From: Armatimonadota bacterium
Lineage (GTDB): Bacteria; Armatimonadota; Fimbriimonadia; Fimbriimonadales; Fimbriimonadaceae
Length of the DNA: 64,000 bases
Reading direction: 5' to 3'
Assembly: GCA_029781035.1 (NCBI GenBank)
Contig: JAKOXK010000097.1
Coordinates: 1 to 64,000 of the forward strand
Shown: in pieces, positions 36,442 through 47,690 of the stretch
Layout of the letters: every line of letters starts with the position of its first letter
Numbering within the stretch: position 1 is the stretch's first letter
Translations under genes and position numbers: made by a program
Notes under the pieces: generated by a model
What the model was told of the DNA's origin: nothing
The model's database searches: none
The model's input: the letters and a program-made list of their open reading frames with translations, nothing else

Positions 36442-37167
36442 TTAGAACTCGTACTCCATGATGAAGCGGAGTTGTGTCTTGTTGGTCTCGGTGTTGTTGA
36501 CAGGAAAGGCGGCTGTACCCAGCACGTTGAAGTGCTTGTCATGTCGATAGATGAGAGTCGGACCCAACAGGGTGTCGCCGGTGTCTAGGTTCCTGATGTA
36601 TTCAAAACCGCCCCGAATCCCGATGTTGTAGCCCATTTCCTCACGGGAGTTCTGACCGATCGGCCCCACAACACCAAGGTCGAACTCGCGCGTCGGTTCA
36701 GGGTCATCACCCAGGGATTCTCCTAGGACCAGGTTGGCCGTCGCGTCGATCCCACCGGACGACATGTATGAAGCGATAAACCGAACCTCGCCGTTCGGCT
36801 TTTCGTCAGCGACGGGATGGTCATACTTGATGTTGATTGCAGGCAGGATCCGGTTTGTGGCGAAGTCACCGATTCTGAACCTCAATTCGAGGTCATACCC
36901 GTCAAGATGGAACTTCTCGCCGTCTCCTTGGTGGAATTCGAGACCAGGCTCAATAGCGAAGTTGTCATAGACGCCGTATTCGAACTCGAACTCCTGGACC
37001 CACTGTTTGGACCCTGTGTCGTACAACGTTCTCGATTCGACCTCCTTCTCCCCTTTGAAGGGGAGGAACCAGTCCCGAAGAAAAGTGAAGTCGCGATGAT
37101 GAGCGTGGGCGGCTGGCGCCAGACCCAAGACCGCCAGAGCGACCGTGAAGTATTGGAATCTATACAT
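36442..37167 (-). CDS. Exported beta-barrel-like outer membrane protein
   Basis: 241 residues from ATG 37167 with signal peptide MYRFQYFTVALAVLGLAPAAHA. The mature part alternates short beta-strand-like segments with turns (QEFEFEYGVYDNFAIEPGLE, LELRFRIGDF, EMGYNIGIRGGFEY) and ends in FIMEYEF with a terminal Phe, the usual mark of outer membrane barrels. No family identified. A CATAAT box near 37200 is compatible with a short leader. Confidence 0.72.
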   Translation of the reverse strand: MYRFQYFTVALAVLGLAPAAHAHHRDFTFLRDWFLPFKGEKEVESRTLYDTGSKQWVQEFEFEYGVYDNFAIEPGLEFHQGDGEKFHLDGYDLELRFRIGDFATNRILPAINIKYDHPVADEKPNGEVRFIASYMSSGGIDATANLVLGESLGDDPEPTREFDLGVVGPIGQNSREEMGYNIGIRGGFEYIRNLDTGDTLLGPTLIYRHDKHFNVLGTAAFPVNNTETNKTQLRFIMEYEF

Positions 37168-37216
37168 AAGGAGCCGGAATCTACCTCCGGCCCACACGGA
37201 TTATGATAAGTAAGAG

Positions 37217-37849
37217 CTAATGTTTTGGTGGTTCAAACAGGTCCTCTGGCACCGGTTCACCCGTAGACAACTTCTCGACTCGTAGGTCGCTATAGGTCGT
37301 TTCTCGGTCGTAAGACATGTCGACCACCCGCCAGATCAGATGATCCTTTGCGCCGACGAAGTACCGGTCAGTCGAGTCATCGGACTGGTTCCTCTCCTCG
37401 ATCACGGTCCATACCTTGTCCTTCCACACGGATTCAATGACCGCGAGAGTCGAACGATACATGCCTCCGCCAGCTGATGTGGAAAGCTCCTTTCCGTAGT
37501 TCACGAAGCACAAGGTCTCCAGATTCAGCGGAATCTCCTTCTCTAAGTTCGCCAAGGAATATGGGGTGGCACGTCGATCGTGCTCTCGTACGGTCACGAT
37601 CTGCCTCCCGTCACAGTAGACGGCCGAACTGAGTTTCCCACCCTTGATGATCGTACGGATATGGTTCGGACGGAGAAACGCGGTGTCCGCGGTGCCTGAT
37701 AGCCGCCTTCCCTGCGGGTCATGTTCCTCAAACGTCACTGTGAGTCGGGCAGTCGTCACCTGGGAATAGGCGTCCCTGACCTCCTTGACCACTATCTCAG
37801 GGTCTTGGGTGACCTGCAGAGTGAGAGCCGCGATTCCAAGCCACAGCAT
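37217..37849 (-). CDS. LolA/DUF2092-like exported protein
   Basis: 210 residues from the second Met (37849), because a CATAAT box overlapping the first ATG would begin the transcript at about 37850. A hydrophobic N-terminus (MLWLGIAALTLQ) is followed by VVKEVRDAYSQVTTARLTVTF, AFLRPNHIRTIIKGGKL and YFVGAKDHLIWRVVDMS, the layout of outer-membrane lipoprotein-sorting-like or DUF2092 proteins. Ligand unknown. Divergent from gyrB. Confidence 0.7.
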   Translation of the reverse strand: MLWLGIAALTLQVTQDPEIVVKEVRDAYSQVTTARLTVTFEEHDPQGRRLSGTADTAFLRPNHIRTIIKGGKLSSAVYCDGRQIVTVREHDRRATPYSLANLEKEIPLNLETLCFVNYGKELSTSAGGGMYRSTLAVIESVWKDKVWTVIEERNQSDDSTDRYFVGAKDHLIWRVVDMSYDRETTYSDLRVEKLSTGEPVPEDLFEPPKH

Positions 37850-38023
37850 GAGGGCCATTATGCAGCGGAGGGCTGGCTACTGGTTCGGCGACCGTGTAGC
37901 GAAGTCCTTCAGCCCTTATCGGACACAGGTGCCCCCTCCACAGATGATGCCGGTGAGGACGAGCAGAGGTCTGAGCTGCGCCCCTCTCGTCGGATTGTCC
38001 CTAACCGATGAGCCCGAAACAGG

Positions 38024-38029
38024 TAGAAT
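38024..38029 (+). promoter_or_regulatory. -10 box TAGAAT of gyrB
   Basis: Predicts a start near 38036 and a leader of about 37 bases, excluding upstream in-frame codons as the gyrB start. Confidence 0.5.
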
Positions 38030-38072
38030 CGTCATCTGTCTCAGGTTCAAAGAGACCCGGAACCGCACCCTT

Positions 38073-40157
<2,085 letters not shown>

Positions 40158-40186
40158 GCGCGCAACTTCCGGGGACGTTCCGATCC

Positions 40187-41014
40187 GTGGCTGAAGTCCT
40201 GAGCTTCCCCATTCGCTCAGACAAGCTGTCGATGACCGTCCGAGCGACAGCCCACTTGGCATCGGTGCGAAGTCAGTTCCAGCAGATCGATGTCTATGAG
40301 ACGGAGGCCTTGGGGCGGATCCTCTTGCTCGACGGGCACGTGCAACTCAGCACGTTTGACGAGCGCGCCTATCACGAGGCCTTGGTGTGGGTCCCGCTGT
40401 CCAATCTCCCGTCGGCCAAGTCAGTGCTCGTGGTGGGTGGCGGCGATGGTGGGGTTCTCCGTGAAGTCTGCAAGCACCCGACCGTAGAGCGCGTGGATAT
40501 GGTCGAGATTGACGCCGAAGTGGTCGCAGTCTGCGGTCAGTACTTACCGGAAGTGAGCGGGGGCGCCTTCGACGACCCACGGGTCAGGCTGCACATCGCG
40601 GACGCCTTCGAGTTCGTCAAAGGCACAGAAAACCGATACGATCTCGTTGTCGTGGACTGCACAGATGTGTATGAAGAGGAAGAGGGCGAAATCAGCGAGA
40701 TGCTCTTCAGCGAAGGGTTTTACCGGGACGTTTCGCGGTGCCTCAATGACGATGGGCTCGTCGTGACACAAGCGGACAACGTTGTGTTTTGTCCCTATTC
40801 GTCCGATGCCGTGGTCAATCTTTACAAGAGCGTTTTCCCGAAAGTCGGAACCTATTGGGCACTTGTTCCTAGCTTTGGCGGATACAGCGGCTTCTGTTGG
40901 GCAGGAAGGACTCGATCCATATCGACAGAAACGTCCACAAATATACCGCCAATGTCCTACCTTTCAAAGAGCACTTTAGCATTAGGGTTTAGTGCGGTTC
41001 CCTTCCGTCAGTAA
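40187..41014 (+). CDS. speE: Polyamine aminopropyltransferase (spermidine synthase)
   Basis: 275 residues from GTG 40187. YETEALGRILLLDGHVQLS, the SAM-type glycine loop LVVGGGDGGVLREVCKH, VDMVEIDAEVV and the catalytic-site segment YDLVVVDCTDVYEEEEGE match SpeE. It transfers aminopropyl from decarboxylated SAM to putrescine or a related amine. The residues that define the acceptor cannot be judged by eye. It directly follows gyrB with no visible promoter. Confidence 0.92.
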   Translation: MAEVLSFPIRSDKLSMTVRATAHLASVRSQFQQIDVYETEALGRILLLDGHVQLSTFDERAYHEALVWVPLSNLPSAKSVLVVGGGDGGVLREVCKHPTVERVDMVEIDAEVVAVCGQYLPEVSGGAFDDPRVRLHIADAFEFVKGTENRYDLVVVDCTDVYEEEEGEISEMLFSEGFYRDVSRCLNDDGLVVTQADNVVFCPYSSDAVVNLYKSVFPKVGTYWALVPSFGGYSGFCWAGRTRSISTETSTNIPPMSYLSKSTLALGFSAVPFRQ

Positions 41015-41354
41015 ACGGGTTTTCGAGTTTTGACAGTTTGCTCTCTTGACGTTTGTTCTTTGTGCTTTCTGATCGAAGGCGCCCCTAGGTAAGAACAGGC
41101 AACCGGCTTGGATAATCGATCCGGTCGGTATCTCTTCGTGAGGCGTGCGTCTAGTGAACGAGTTCTTCGCCCTGGACGACCTCCAAAGGGATCCAACGAT
41201 GGCAGGCAACGCGATCGCAACGGTCACGTTCGCTATCGCGCACACTGTCGCGGCTCCTTTCACCACCCTGTTCCGGCTCGGGTTCTACCAGGCCGACGGA
41301 TCATGCCGCTGGCCCGGCATGGCGTTGGTGGGCGTCTGCTACGCACTGGTCAGC
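41015..41354 (+). other. Region after speE without a confident gene
   Basis: Open frames exist, including one from 41145 reading MAGNAIATVTFAIAHTVA, but they lack recognisable family features and shift frame before the PEP-CTERM remnant. It may hold the decayed N-terminal part of that gene. Confidence 0.35.
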
Positions 41355-41678
41355 ATCAATACGGGGTCACTAAGTACACGTCCGACCCGTCCTCACCCAA
41401 GCAGGTCGAGTCGATGAACATCGCCAAGCAACTCAACAGCCTGGGACAGGGAACCTACGGACCATCGACCGTCGGCACGAGCCAGGATAGGATGTTCGTC
41501 GGCTCGACGCCCTCGAACTTCCTGAACAGCAACCCTCCCGGCACCGTCACCAACAGCCCGTTTGGTCGCGACCCTCTCGCCAACTTCGGCTTCCAATTCA
41601 ACGTCGTTCCCGAGCCGGCACCGTTTCTGGTGCTCGGGGCCGGACCTCACCGCCGGGATCGGTCGTCGCCGACGCTGA
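41355..41678 (+). pseudogene. PEP-CTERM protein remnant with frameshifted sorting signal
   Basis: The frame ending in FGFQFNVVPEPAPFLVLGA loses the sorting helix at 41641. Removing one base from GGACCTCACC gives GLTAGIGRRRR and a stop at 41676-41678, a normal PEP-CTERM end. The N-terminal part (QLNSLGQGTYGPSTVGTSQ, NFLNSNPPGTVTNSP) has no clear signal peptide in the same frame. A hairpin terminator follows at 41697-41722. Either a decayed gene or an assembly indel. Confidence 0.65.
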
Positions 41679-41696
41679 TCGTCTTGGCCCCGCCAA

Positions 41697-41722
41697 AGGG
41701 CGCCTGCATTGTCGGGCGCCCC
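41697..41722 (+). terminator. Hairpin after the PEP-CTERM remnant
   Basis: GGGCGCC and GGCGCCC flank a ten-base loop, followed by CTATCTGTTTC. It terminates the broken PEP-CTERM gene. Confidence 0.6.
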
Positions 41723-42265
41723 TATCTGTTTCAGTAGGTCATGTTCGAAAAATGGATACAAAGCACTGACCCCGCGCCTGGCATTTGTACCAGAAATGCT
41801 TGAGAGAGGTTGATGTTCTCCGGTAATTGTATTAGGCTTGTGACCGTGTGCGATGTGGCGCACGGCGAGCCGAGTGCTCGATAAGCTTGATTTGTGGTTG
41901 TCACGCAATGGTCTCTTCAGTCCTTGCTGAATCGGAATTGACTTCTCTTTTAGCGGAACGCGTACCGTTCCTGGACTCGATGTGCCAGGAGAACATCGTC
42001 GGACTGGGTGAGCGTGCCGACGATGGTCTGTTTGAAACCCCGCTCAAGCGGCCCTCAAAAAGACTCTTGAGTTCGGAGGATCCTCTCTAGACTGTTGACT
42101 TAATCCGCCCCCGCCCCCTACTCGGCGAGCACCGCAGGTCGCCTACAACGCCGAGTGCCATCTCGTCATCACGGCTGATGTCCAACTGTGGGCACAGGCG
42201 CAGGGTTCGGTATGTCCGAACCATGGCTGACACAGAAGTTTTCCAACTTCTCTTGGGTTTATCAA
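41723..42265. other. Intergenic region
   Basis: About 540 bases upstream of the next PEP-CTERM gene. An 80-codon open frame at 41848-42090 is without recognisable features. The base composition is lower in GC than the surrounding genes. Confidence 0.4.
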
Positions 42266-43042
42266 ATGAACAAGACTCTTCTCTTGATCCTATGTGCCTC
42301 TGGCGTGAGTTTCGCCCAGGGGCAATTACTGTACAACAACGCATCTCGATATGGGCTATCACTCGAGGGCCTTCGAACCAGTCAGCGCCCGGGCGGCGGC
42401 TATTACAGCGAAGTCCAACCGGGCAACATGATCGCTGGATACCGAGGGTCTGTGACCGGTTCGAACAACGACCGCCTAGCTGATGACTTCGTCGTCTCAG
42501 GGTCCACTTGGAACGTGACTGGCCTGTCGCTCTTCATGTACCAAACTGACGTCCATTGGGCTTCCGTCACAGGTGGCCTCTTCGAGATCCACGAGAAGAC
42601 CAGCCTGAACACCGTTGGGGACACGGTGGCTAGTGGAACCTTCCAAGACTCCACTTTGACCGACATCTACCGGATCTTCAACGGGCAGCCCAGCGACTCC
42701 CGCCAACTCCAACGGGTGGACGTCAGTTTCGACGCCAAGTTGACTCCCGGCAATTACTATCTGGTGTGGGCGGCGAAAGGTGTCTCCCAGTACCAGGGCC
42801 CCTGGACACCGCACTTGACAAAGAGTGGATACATCACACTGCCAGGCGCCGATGCCCTGCAATCCTTCAACGGCGGAGCGACTTGGGACTACATTCTGGA
42901 TGGCACGAAGCGCCAGGAGTTCCCCTTCTGGATCTATGGCACAGACGTTCAGACACAGGGACACCCCTTCATTGCGCCTGAACCCATGAGCATGACGGCC
43001 ATGGCTCTCGGCCTCCTTGCCTTCGTCCGTCGCCGACGATAG
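42266..43042 (+). CDS. PEP-CTERM sorting domain protein
   Basis: 258 residues from ATG 42266 with signal peptide MNKTLLLILCASGVSFAQG. The mature domain has repeated beta-type segments (DDFVVSGSTWNVTGLSLFMY, LTPGNYYLVWAAKG) and the C-terminus APEPMSMTAMALGLLAFVRRRR with PEP, hydrophobic helix and basic tail. Such proteins are delivered by exosortase. An earlier in-frame codon at 42188 is not used because the signal peptide begins at 42266. A 12-bp inverted repeat follows. Confidence 0.88.
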   Translation: MNKTLLLILCASGVSFAQGQLLYNNASRYGLSLEGLRTSQRPGGGYYSEVQPGNMIAGYRGSVTGSNNDRLADDFVVSGSTWNVTGLSLFMYQTDVHWASVTGGLFEIHEKTSLNTVGDTVASGTFQDSTLTDIYRIFNGQPSDSRQLQRVDVSFDAKLTPGNYYLVWAAKGVSQYQGPWTPHLTKSGYITLPGADALQSFNGGATWDYILDGTKRQEFPFWIYGTDVQTQGHPFIAPEPMSMTAMALGLLAFVRRRR

Positions 43043-43052
43043 GGCCCGACCA

Positions 43053-43098
43053 CCTGCCTGCGTCTGAGCCGTCCGGCCGCGGAAAAGACGCAGGCAGG
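43053..43098 (+). terminator. 12-bp inverted repeat after the PEP-CTERM gene
   Basis: CCTGCCTGCGTC and GACGCAGGCAGG are perfect complements separated by 22 bases that contain a further GC-rich palindrome. No T run follows, so termination is inferred from position only. Confidence 0.5.
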
Positions 43099-43140
43099 CC
43101 TCCCGACGCCTGGCCCGGGAGACCGGTGACGCAGCAGACT

Positions 43141-43146
43141 CATAAT
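43141..43146 (+). promoter_or_regulatory. -10 box CATAAT, leaderless spacing
   Basis: CATAAT, six bases, ATG 43153. Confidence 0.5.
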
Positions 43147-43152
43147 GAGGCC

Positions 43153-44274
43153 ATGCTCGATCCACGCGTGACCCGGTTGGCAGAACTCCTGTGTGACCAC
43201 TCCACACGCCTGTCGCCTGAAGACACAGTTCTCATCCACGCCTTCGATACTCCTGCTGAGTGTGTCGCCGAAGTCGTTCGCGTCGCCCATGAACGCGGTG
43301 CCCGCGTCGTCACGCGCCTCGAAAGTGAAGTGATCCGCAGACGACTGACTCTTGGCATGACCGAGCCCAACGCAGCTCTGATCGCCGACATCGAGTCGTT
43401 TGAGATGGATCGGATGACCGCATACATCTCGATCCGGGGCGGCTACAACGTCAGCACAATGACCGACGTGCCGCATGAGACCATGGCGATGTGGCAGCGC
43501 GTCTACTCGAACCCAGTCGTCTTTGATCGACGGGTGCCGAACACCAAGTGGGTCGCCCTGCGCTGGCCCAGCGCCAACATGGCTCAGATGGCGTCCATGT
43601 CGACCGAGGCTTTCGAAGACTTCTACTTCCGCGTGTGTACGATGGACTACGCCAAGATGGAGAAGGCCTGTGGGCCGCTGGAAGACCTGATGAACCGCAC
43701 CGACCGTGTCCGCCTGGTCGGCCCGGGCACGGATCTCTCCTTCAGCATCAAGGACATCGGCTGCAAGCCTTGCGTGGGTCTACGCAACATCCCCGACGGC
43801 GAGTGCTTCTCGTGCCCAGTCAAAGACTCCGTCAACGGGACGATCCAGTACAACACCGTAAGCCTCTACCAAGGCACGGAGTTCTCGAACATCAGGTATG
43901 TGCTGAAGAACGGGAAGATCGTCGACGCCAGCGCAGGAGCCAACACCGACAAAGTGAACGAGATCCTCGACACCGATGAAGGCGCGCGCTATATCGGCGA
44001 GTTCGCGATCGGATTCAATCCCTACATTCTCCACCCAATGAAGGACACCCTTTTCGATGAGAAGATCGCTGGCTCCTTCCACTTCACGCCGGGCAACGCT
44101 TACCCGCCACCCGGTGGCAACGGCAACCGCAGCGCTGTCCACTGGGACACCGTGATGATCCAGCGGCCTGACTACGGCGGGGGCGAAATCTGGTTTGACG
44201 ACCGGCTGATCCGAAAGGACGGGCAGTTCGTGCTCCCTGAACTAATGGACTTGAACCCCGATCGTCTGGGATGA
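43153..44274 (+). CDS. M29-family aminopeptidase
   Basis: 373 residues from ATG 43153, chosen over the earlier GTG at 43126 because of the leaderless box. RVTRLAELLCDHSTRLSPED, the C-terminal metal-ligand region EFAIGFNP, EKIAGSFHFTPGNAYPPPGG and SAVHWDTVMIQRPDYGG follow AmpS/AmpT thermophilic aminopeptidases, which use two metal ions to remove N-terminal residues in the cytoplasm. Length is slightly short of the usual 400-410. It appears to be transcribed alone. Confidence 0.88.
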   Translation: MLDPRVTRLAELLCDHSTRLSPEDTVLIHAFDTPAECVAEVVRVAHERGARVVTRLESEVIRRRLTLGMTEPNAALIADIESFEMDRMTAYISIRGGYNVSTMTDVPHETMAMWQRVYSNPVVFDRRVPNTKWVALRWPSANMAQMASMSTEAFEDFYFRVCTMDYAKMEKACGPLEDLMNRTDRVRLVGPGTDLSFSIKDIGCKPCVGLRNIPDGECFSCPVKDSVNGTIQYNTVSLYQGTEFSNIRYVLKNGKIVDASAGANTDKVNEILDTDEGARYIGEFAIGFNPYILHPMKDTLFDEKIAGSFHFTPGNAYPPPGGNGNRSAVHWDTVMIQRPDYGGGEIWFDDRLIRKDGQFVLPELMDLNPDRLG

Positions 44275-44373
44275 CGTCATCGGCGACGGGGTGGTGTACG
44301 CTAGAGGCGCGGCGGCGGGGCTTGGCACTGGGACGCTGAAACCGAACGGCCCCTTCGTCGTGCTTCACTGTGT

Positions 44374-45069
44374 ATGGCACTCCGGCGCGATCAATCCACA
44401 CTTCTCTCCGCGGGCCTCGTGTCCGTGTTGCTGTGGGTCGTTCCGATTCTTCGCTGGGTGGCTCTACCGCTTATCTACCTCAACACTCACATCCACGAGC
44501 TGTGCCACGCCGTCACAGCCATCGCGACGGGCGGGCACCCCCTGTACATCAGCGTCTTTGCCGATGGCAGCGGCGTCACGCCGGTCGAGGGCAGCCTGAT
44601 GCTGCTGACGGCTTCTGCCGGCTATACGGGCACGGCGTTGATCGGTGGGTTGCTCATCGCGGTGTCGCGCAAAGAGTCATCGGCGAGGACCATGGTGTGG
44701 CTGACCTTTGCCTGCATGTTGCTGAGTCTGGTCGTGTTCGTCAGGGGGGACGCGGTCGGCATCTTCAGCGCCGTGTTCTGGGTCTTGGCACTGGGCTGGA
44801 TGGGAGCGCGACTCAAGGGGCAGAACATTGTTTTTGCTGCCCAGTTCCTCGGGCTCCAGATGGCCCTGACCAGCATCCAATCGTTCCTGGCGCTCATCCA
44901 GGTCACCACTTCTCTCGAGCGCCACAGCGATGCGCTGATCCTAGAGCAGGCAAGCGGCATTCCGTCGATTGTTTGGGCCGTGGGCTGGATGATCTTCGGA
45001 GTCTTCTGCATTGGGTTCGGCCTGTGGTCCGCCTGGCAGCCTGAAGCCAGGAAGCGTTCATCTGCGTAA
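44374..45069 (+). CDS. M50B-like membrane metalloprotease
   Basis: 231 residues, with a hydrophobic N-terminus and about five further hydrophobic segments. IYLNTHIHELCHAVTAIATGG carries the HExxH zinc motif (HELCH) inside a membrane segment, as in peptidase M50B-like proteins, which cleave transmembrane or regulatory proteins. The second metal ligand is not obvious. Ten bases upstream of the slipin gene, and likely co-transcribed with it. Confidence 0.8.
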   Translation: MALRRDQSTLLSAGLVSVLLWVVPILRWVALPLIYLNTHIHELCHAVTAIATGGHPLYISVFADGSGVTPVEGSLMLLTASAGYTGTALIGGLLIAVSRKESSARTMVWLTFACMLLSLVVFVRGDAVGIFSAVFWVLALGWMGARLKGQNIVFAAQFLGLQMALTSIQSFLALIQVTTSLERHSDALILEQASGIPSIVWAVGWMIFGVFCIGFGLWSAWQPEARKRSSA

Positions 45070-45078
45070 GGATAAGTG

Positions 45079-46029
45079 ATGTCAAACGAAATCATCCCGA
45101 GCCTCTTCGACCAGAAGAACCCTCCGGTGGTCGTCCGACAACCCAGTGCCGCTCCCGTGAGGATCGCCAATCCCCTTCAGCCTCTGGTGTTCGTCGTGGT
45201 GTTCGGCCTTGGGCTTCTCGTGTTCGGTCCCACTGTGGCGACCGTCACGGGCTTCTTCGGCATCGTCCTGTCCTTCGTGTTGGCTTGGGTGTTCGCCTAC
45301 ATGGTCCGCATCGCCGCCCAGTGGGAAAAGGCCCTGATCTTCCGCCTCGGCAAGTTCGCCGCCACCAAGGGGCCGGGCGTTTTCCTCGTCTTGCCTTTCA
45401 TCGACGCAGTCCGCACTGTCGACACCCGTATCCAAACGATCGACATTCCGCACCGTCAAGCTATCACCAAGGACAATGTTCCCGTCAGGATCGACGGCGT
45501 CATCTTCATGCGCGTGGACGATCCGTCGGCAGCGGTCATCCGGGTGCAGAACTACACGCGTGCGGTGCTGGAGTACGCGCAGACGGCGCTGAGGGACGTC
45601 GTCGGAAGCATGACCCTCGACCAGATCCTTGCCGACCGGGAGCTTCTGGGACAGCGAGTCCAGCAAATGGTCGAGACCGAGATCTCAGGGTGGGGTCTGG
45701 ACGTCGCTGCGATCCGCATCCAGGACATCGAACTGCCAGAAGACTTGAAGCGTGTCATGGCCCGACAGGCCTCCGCTGAGCGCGAGAAGCGCGCGACCAT
45801 CACCAAGGCTGAAGGCGACCGCGAAGCGGCTGAGAACCTTGCGGCTGCCGCGCAGATGATGGCCGCCTCGCCCGGAGCCCTGCAGCTCCGGACCCTTCAG
45901 TCGCTTGACAGCCTCGGAGCCTCTCCCTCGAACACCATCGTGCTGGCGGTGCCGGTCGAGGTCTCCAACGCGCTCAGCGCCGTCCCGAAACTCGTGGATG
46001 CGCTCAAGCCAGCCCACCCCAAGGACTGA
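45079..46029 (+). CDS. SPFH/Band 7 domain protein, slipin-like
   Basis: 316 residues from ATG 45079 with AAGGA a few bases before it. After a Pro-rich cytoplasmic start there are two membrane segments (LVFVVVFGLGLLVFG and GFFGIVLSFVLAWVFAYMV), then the SPFH domain: WEKALIFRLGKFAATKGPGV, TIDIPHRQAITKDNVPVRID, YAQTALRDVVGSMTLDQILA. The C-terminal helix ASAEREKRATITKAEGDREA supports oligomerisation. Stomatin-like proteins organise membrane microdomains and often pair with membrane proteases; an M50-like protease lies directly upstream. Confidence 0.9.
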   Translation: MSNEIIPSLFDQKNPPVVVRQPSAAPVRIANPLQPLVFVVVFGLGLLVFGPTVATVTGFFGIVLSFVLAWVFAYMVRIAAQWEKALIFRLGKFAATKGPGVFLVLPFIDAVRTVDTRIQTIDIPHRQAITKDNVPVRIDGVIFMRVDDPSAAVIRVQNYTRAVLEYAQTALRDVVGSMTLDQILADRELLGQRVQQMVETEISGWGLDVAAIRIQDIELPEDLKRVMARQASAEREKRATITKAEGDREAAENLAAAAQMMAASPGALQLRTLQSLDSLGASPSNTIVLAVPVEVSNALSAVPKLVDALKPAHPKD

Positions 46030-46031
46030 GT

Positions 46032-46289
46032 TTGAAGGGTTGGTTCCATAACCACCCGTTTGCGGCTTGGGGTGCGGCCCTCGGATTCGTCTTGGTTATG
46101 GTAGGGATGGGTTTCCGTTGCTACCACGATTGGGAGCTCACGCGGGACACGCTTCCGTCACCGTATCGCGACACCCCATCGGCCAGCGTCGCCGAGGATC
46201 TGGCCTTCATGTGGTGGAACATCGGACTGCTCGGTGCCGCGGCAGGCGGACTGCTGGGTTGGCTCGTCGGCAAGCTCTTTGGCCGTTGA
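46032..46289 (+). CDS. Small two-helix membrane protein
   Basis: 85 residues from TTG 46032, two bases after the slipin stop. Two hydrophobic helices (FAAWGAALGFVLVMVGMGF and IGLLGAAAGGLLGWLVG) flank a charged loop. The close spacing suggests translation from the slipin message. No family recognised; could be a partner of the slipin or M50 protein. Confidence 0.62.
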   Translation: MKGWFHNHPFAAWGAALGFVLVMVGMGFRCYHDWELTRDTLPSPYRDTPSASVAEDLAFMWWNIGLLGAAAGGLLGWLVGKLFGR

Positions 46290-46306
46290 GTTCAGTGCCT
46301 CGCCGG

Positions 46307-46312
46307 TAAAAT
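46307..46312 (+). promoter_or_regulatory. -10 box TAAAAT of prfA
   Basis: Predicts a transcript start at 46319, three bases before ATG 46322. Confidence 0.5.
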
Positions 46313-46321
46313 CGACTCCAT

Positions 46322-47398
46322 ATGCTTGAGAAGCTCGCGGAGATCGAACGAAGGTTCGAGGAGATCGAGGCTCAGCTTCAAGACCCCGCCTTCGCCTCCA
46401 ACCCGAAGGAACTGCAGCGCCTCGGTAAGGCGCGCGCAGAGATCTCGGATTTGGTCGACGTGATCCGTGAGTACAAGAAGTCTCTGCGTGAGCTGAAAGA
46501 GACTGAGGAACTGCTTGGCGATCCTGAAATGCGTGAAATGGCCCAGGCCGAGCTCGACCCCCTCAAAGCCAAGATCACTGAGCTCGAGGAACGGCTCAAA
46601 TTGATGCTGCTCCCCAAGGATCCCAACGACGACAAGTCGGTCATCATCGAGATCCGGCCAGCCGCGGGTGGTGATGAGGCCGGCCTCTTCGCCAACGAAC
46701 TGTTCCGCATGTACACCCGCTACGCAGAGCGTCGGAAGTGGAAGTACGAGGTCATCGAACACGAGGAGAGCGGGATTGGCGGAGTCTCGCGCGTCGTCTT
46801 TGAGATCGACGCGGCCGGCGCGTACAGCCAACTCAAGCACGAGAGCGGTGTCCACCGGGTGCAACGTGTGCCCGCCACTGAGAGCCAGGGACGCATCCAC
46901 ACGTCGACCGTCACTGTCGCGGTCCTGCCCGAAGCTGAGGAAGCCGACATCGAAGTGAACGAGAAAGACCTCGAAATCTCGACATTTCGGAGCTCCAGCG
47001 CAGGCGGCCAACATATGCAGAAGAACGAGACCGCCATCCGCATCATCCACCGGCCAAGCGGCATCGTCGTGACCTGCCAAGACGAGCGCAGCCAACAGCA
47101 GAACAAGCTCCGTGCATTACAAGTCTTACGCGCTAAGCTGTACGAAGCCGAGCAAGAACGCCTCGCAAAGGAGCGCGGCGAGCTGCGGCGCGGCCAGATC
47201 GGTAGCGGCGACCGCAGCGAGAAGATCCGCACCTACAACTTCCCCCAGAGCCGCATCACCGACCACCGGATTGGTAAAGACGCGCACAACATACTTACCT
47301 ATATGGATGGCGACATCCAAGAGATGATCGACTCGCTCAACCAAGAGGAGCAGGCGCGAAAGATCGCGCAAGAGCTGGGCCAGGCCGCTGGAGATTGA
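46322..47398 (+). CDS. prfA: Peptide chain release factor 1
   Basis: 358 residues, standard length. RVPATESQGRIHTS contains the PxT tripeptide (PAT) that reads UAA and UAG; SSSAGGQHMQKNETAIRII holds the GGQ that triggers peptide release, with Met and Gln-Lys after it where most RF1 have VN. NFPQSRITDHRIG near the C-terminus is also typical. Whether the methyltransferase PrmC is adjacent cannot be seen; it is not in the window. Confidence 0.96.
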   Translation: MLEKLAEIERRFEEIEAQLQDPAFASNPKELQRLGKARAEISDLVDVIREYKKSLRELKETEELLGDPEMREMAQAELDPLKAKITELEERLKLMLLPKDPNDDKSVIIEIRPAAGGDEAGLFANELFRMYTRYAERRKWKYEVIEHEESGIGGVSRVVFEIDAAGAYSQLKHESGVHRVQRVPATESQGRIHTSTVTVAVLPEAEEADIEVNEKDLEISTFRSSSAGGQHMQKNETAIRIIHRPSGIVVTCQDERSQQQNKLRALQVLRAKLYEAEQERLAKERGELRRGQIGSGDRSEKIRTYNFPQSRITDHRIGKDAHNILTYMDGDIQEMIDSLNQEEQARKIAQELGQAAGD

Positions 47399-47678
47399 CG
47401 GGATGCGGAGTGTGAACTCCGCGCTCCCTCAGACAGTCGCTCGCCCGCTTTGCTGGGTTTGGCAGGTCGCTTGTGATCGTGGGCTCTCTCGTGATTGGAT
47501 GCTTGCGCTTTGATTCTCTTTCAGGGCGTCCCGATGGTCAAGGGCCACGTTCTATCAAGGCGCTACCGACATACCGTTCACGGTCGACATGTATCCGGTG
47601 CTGAGCGTGTCCCCTAGGGACCGGTCCGCACATGATATCGCCCCGGTCACGCGGCCCGCGCCGATGCTTGGCGCCAGC
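47399..47678. other. Intergenic region
   Basis: Nearly 300 bases between prfA and the zinc peptidase. Apart from the promoter at its end nothing was recognised. Confidence 0.4.
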
Positions 47679-47684
47679 TACACT
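47679..47684 (+). promoter_or_regulatory. -10 box TACACT, leaderless spacing
   Basis: TACACT, six bases, ATG 47691. Confidence 0.5.
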
Positions 47685-47690
47685 GGGCCC

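Noticed and set aside
37785-38072. N-terminal extension of gyrB
   Set aside because: The predicted promoter at 38024 lies inside it, and the antisense LolA-like gene occupies part of it.
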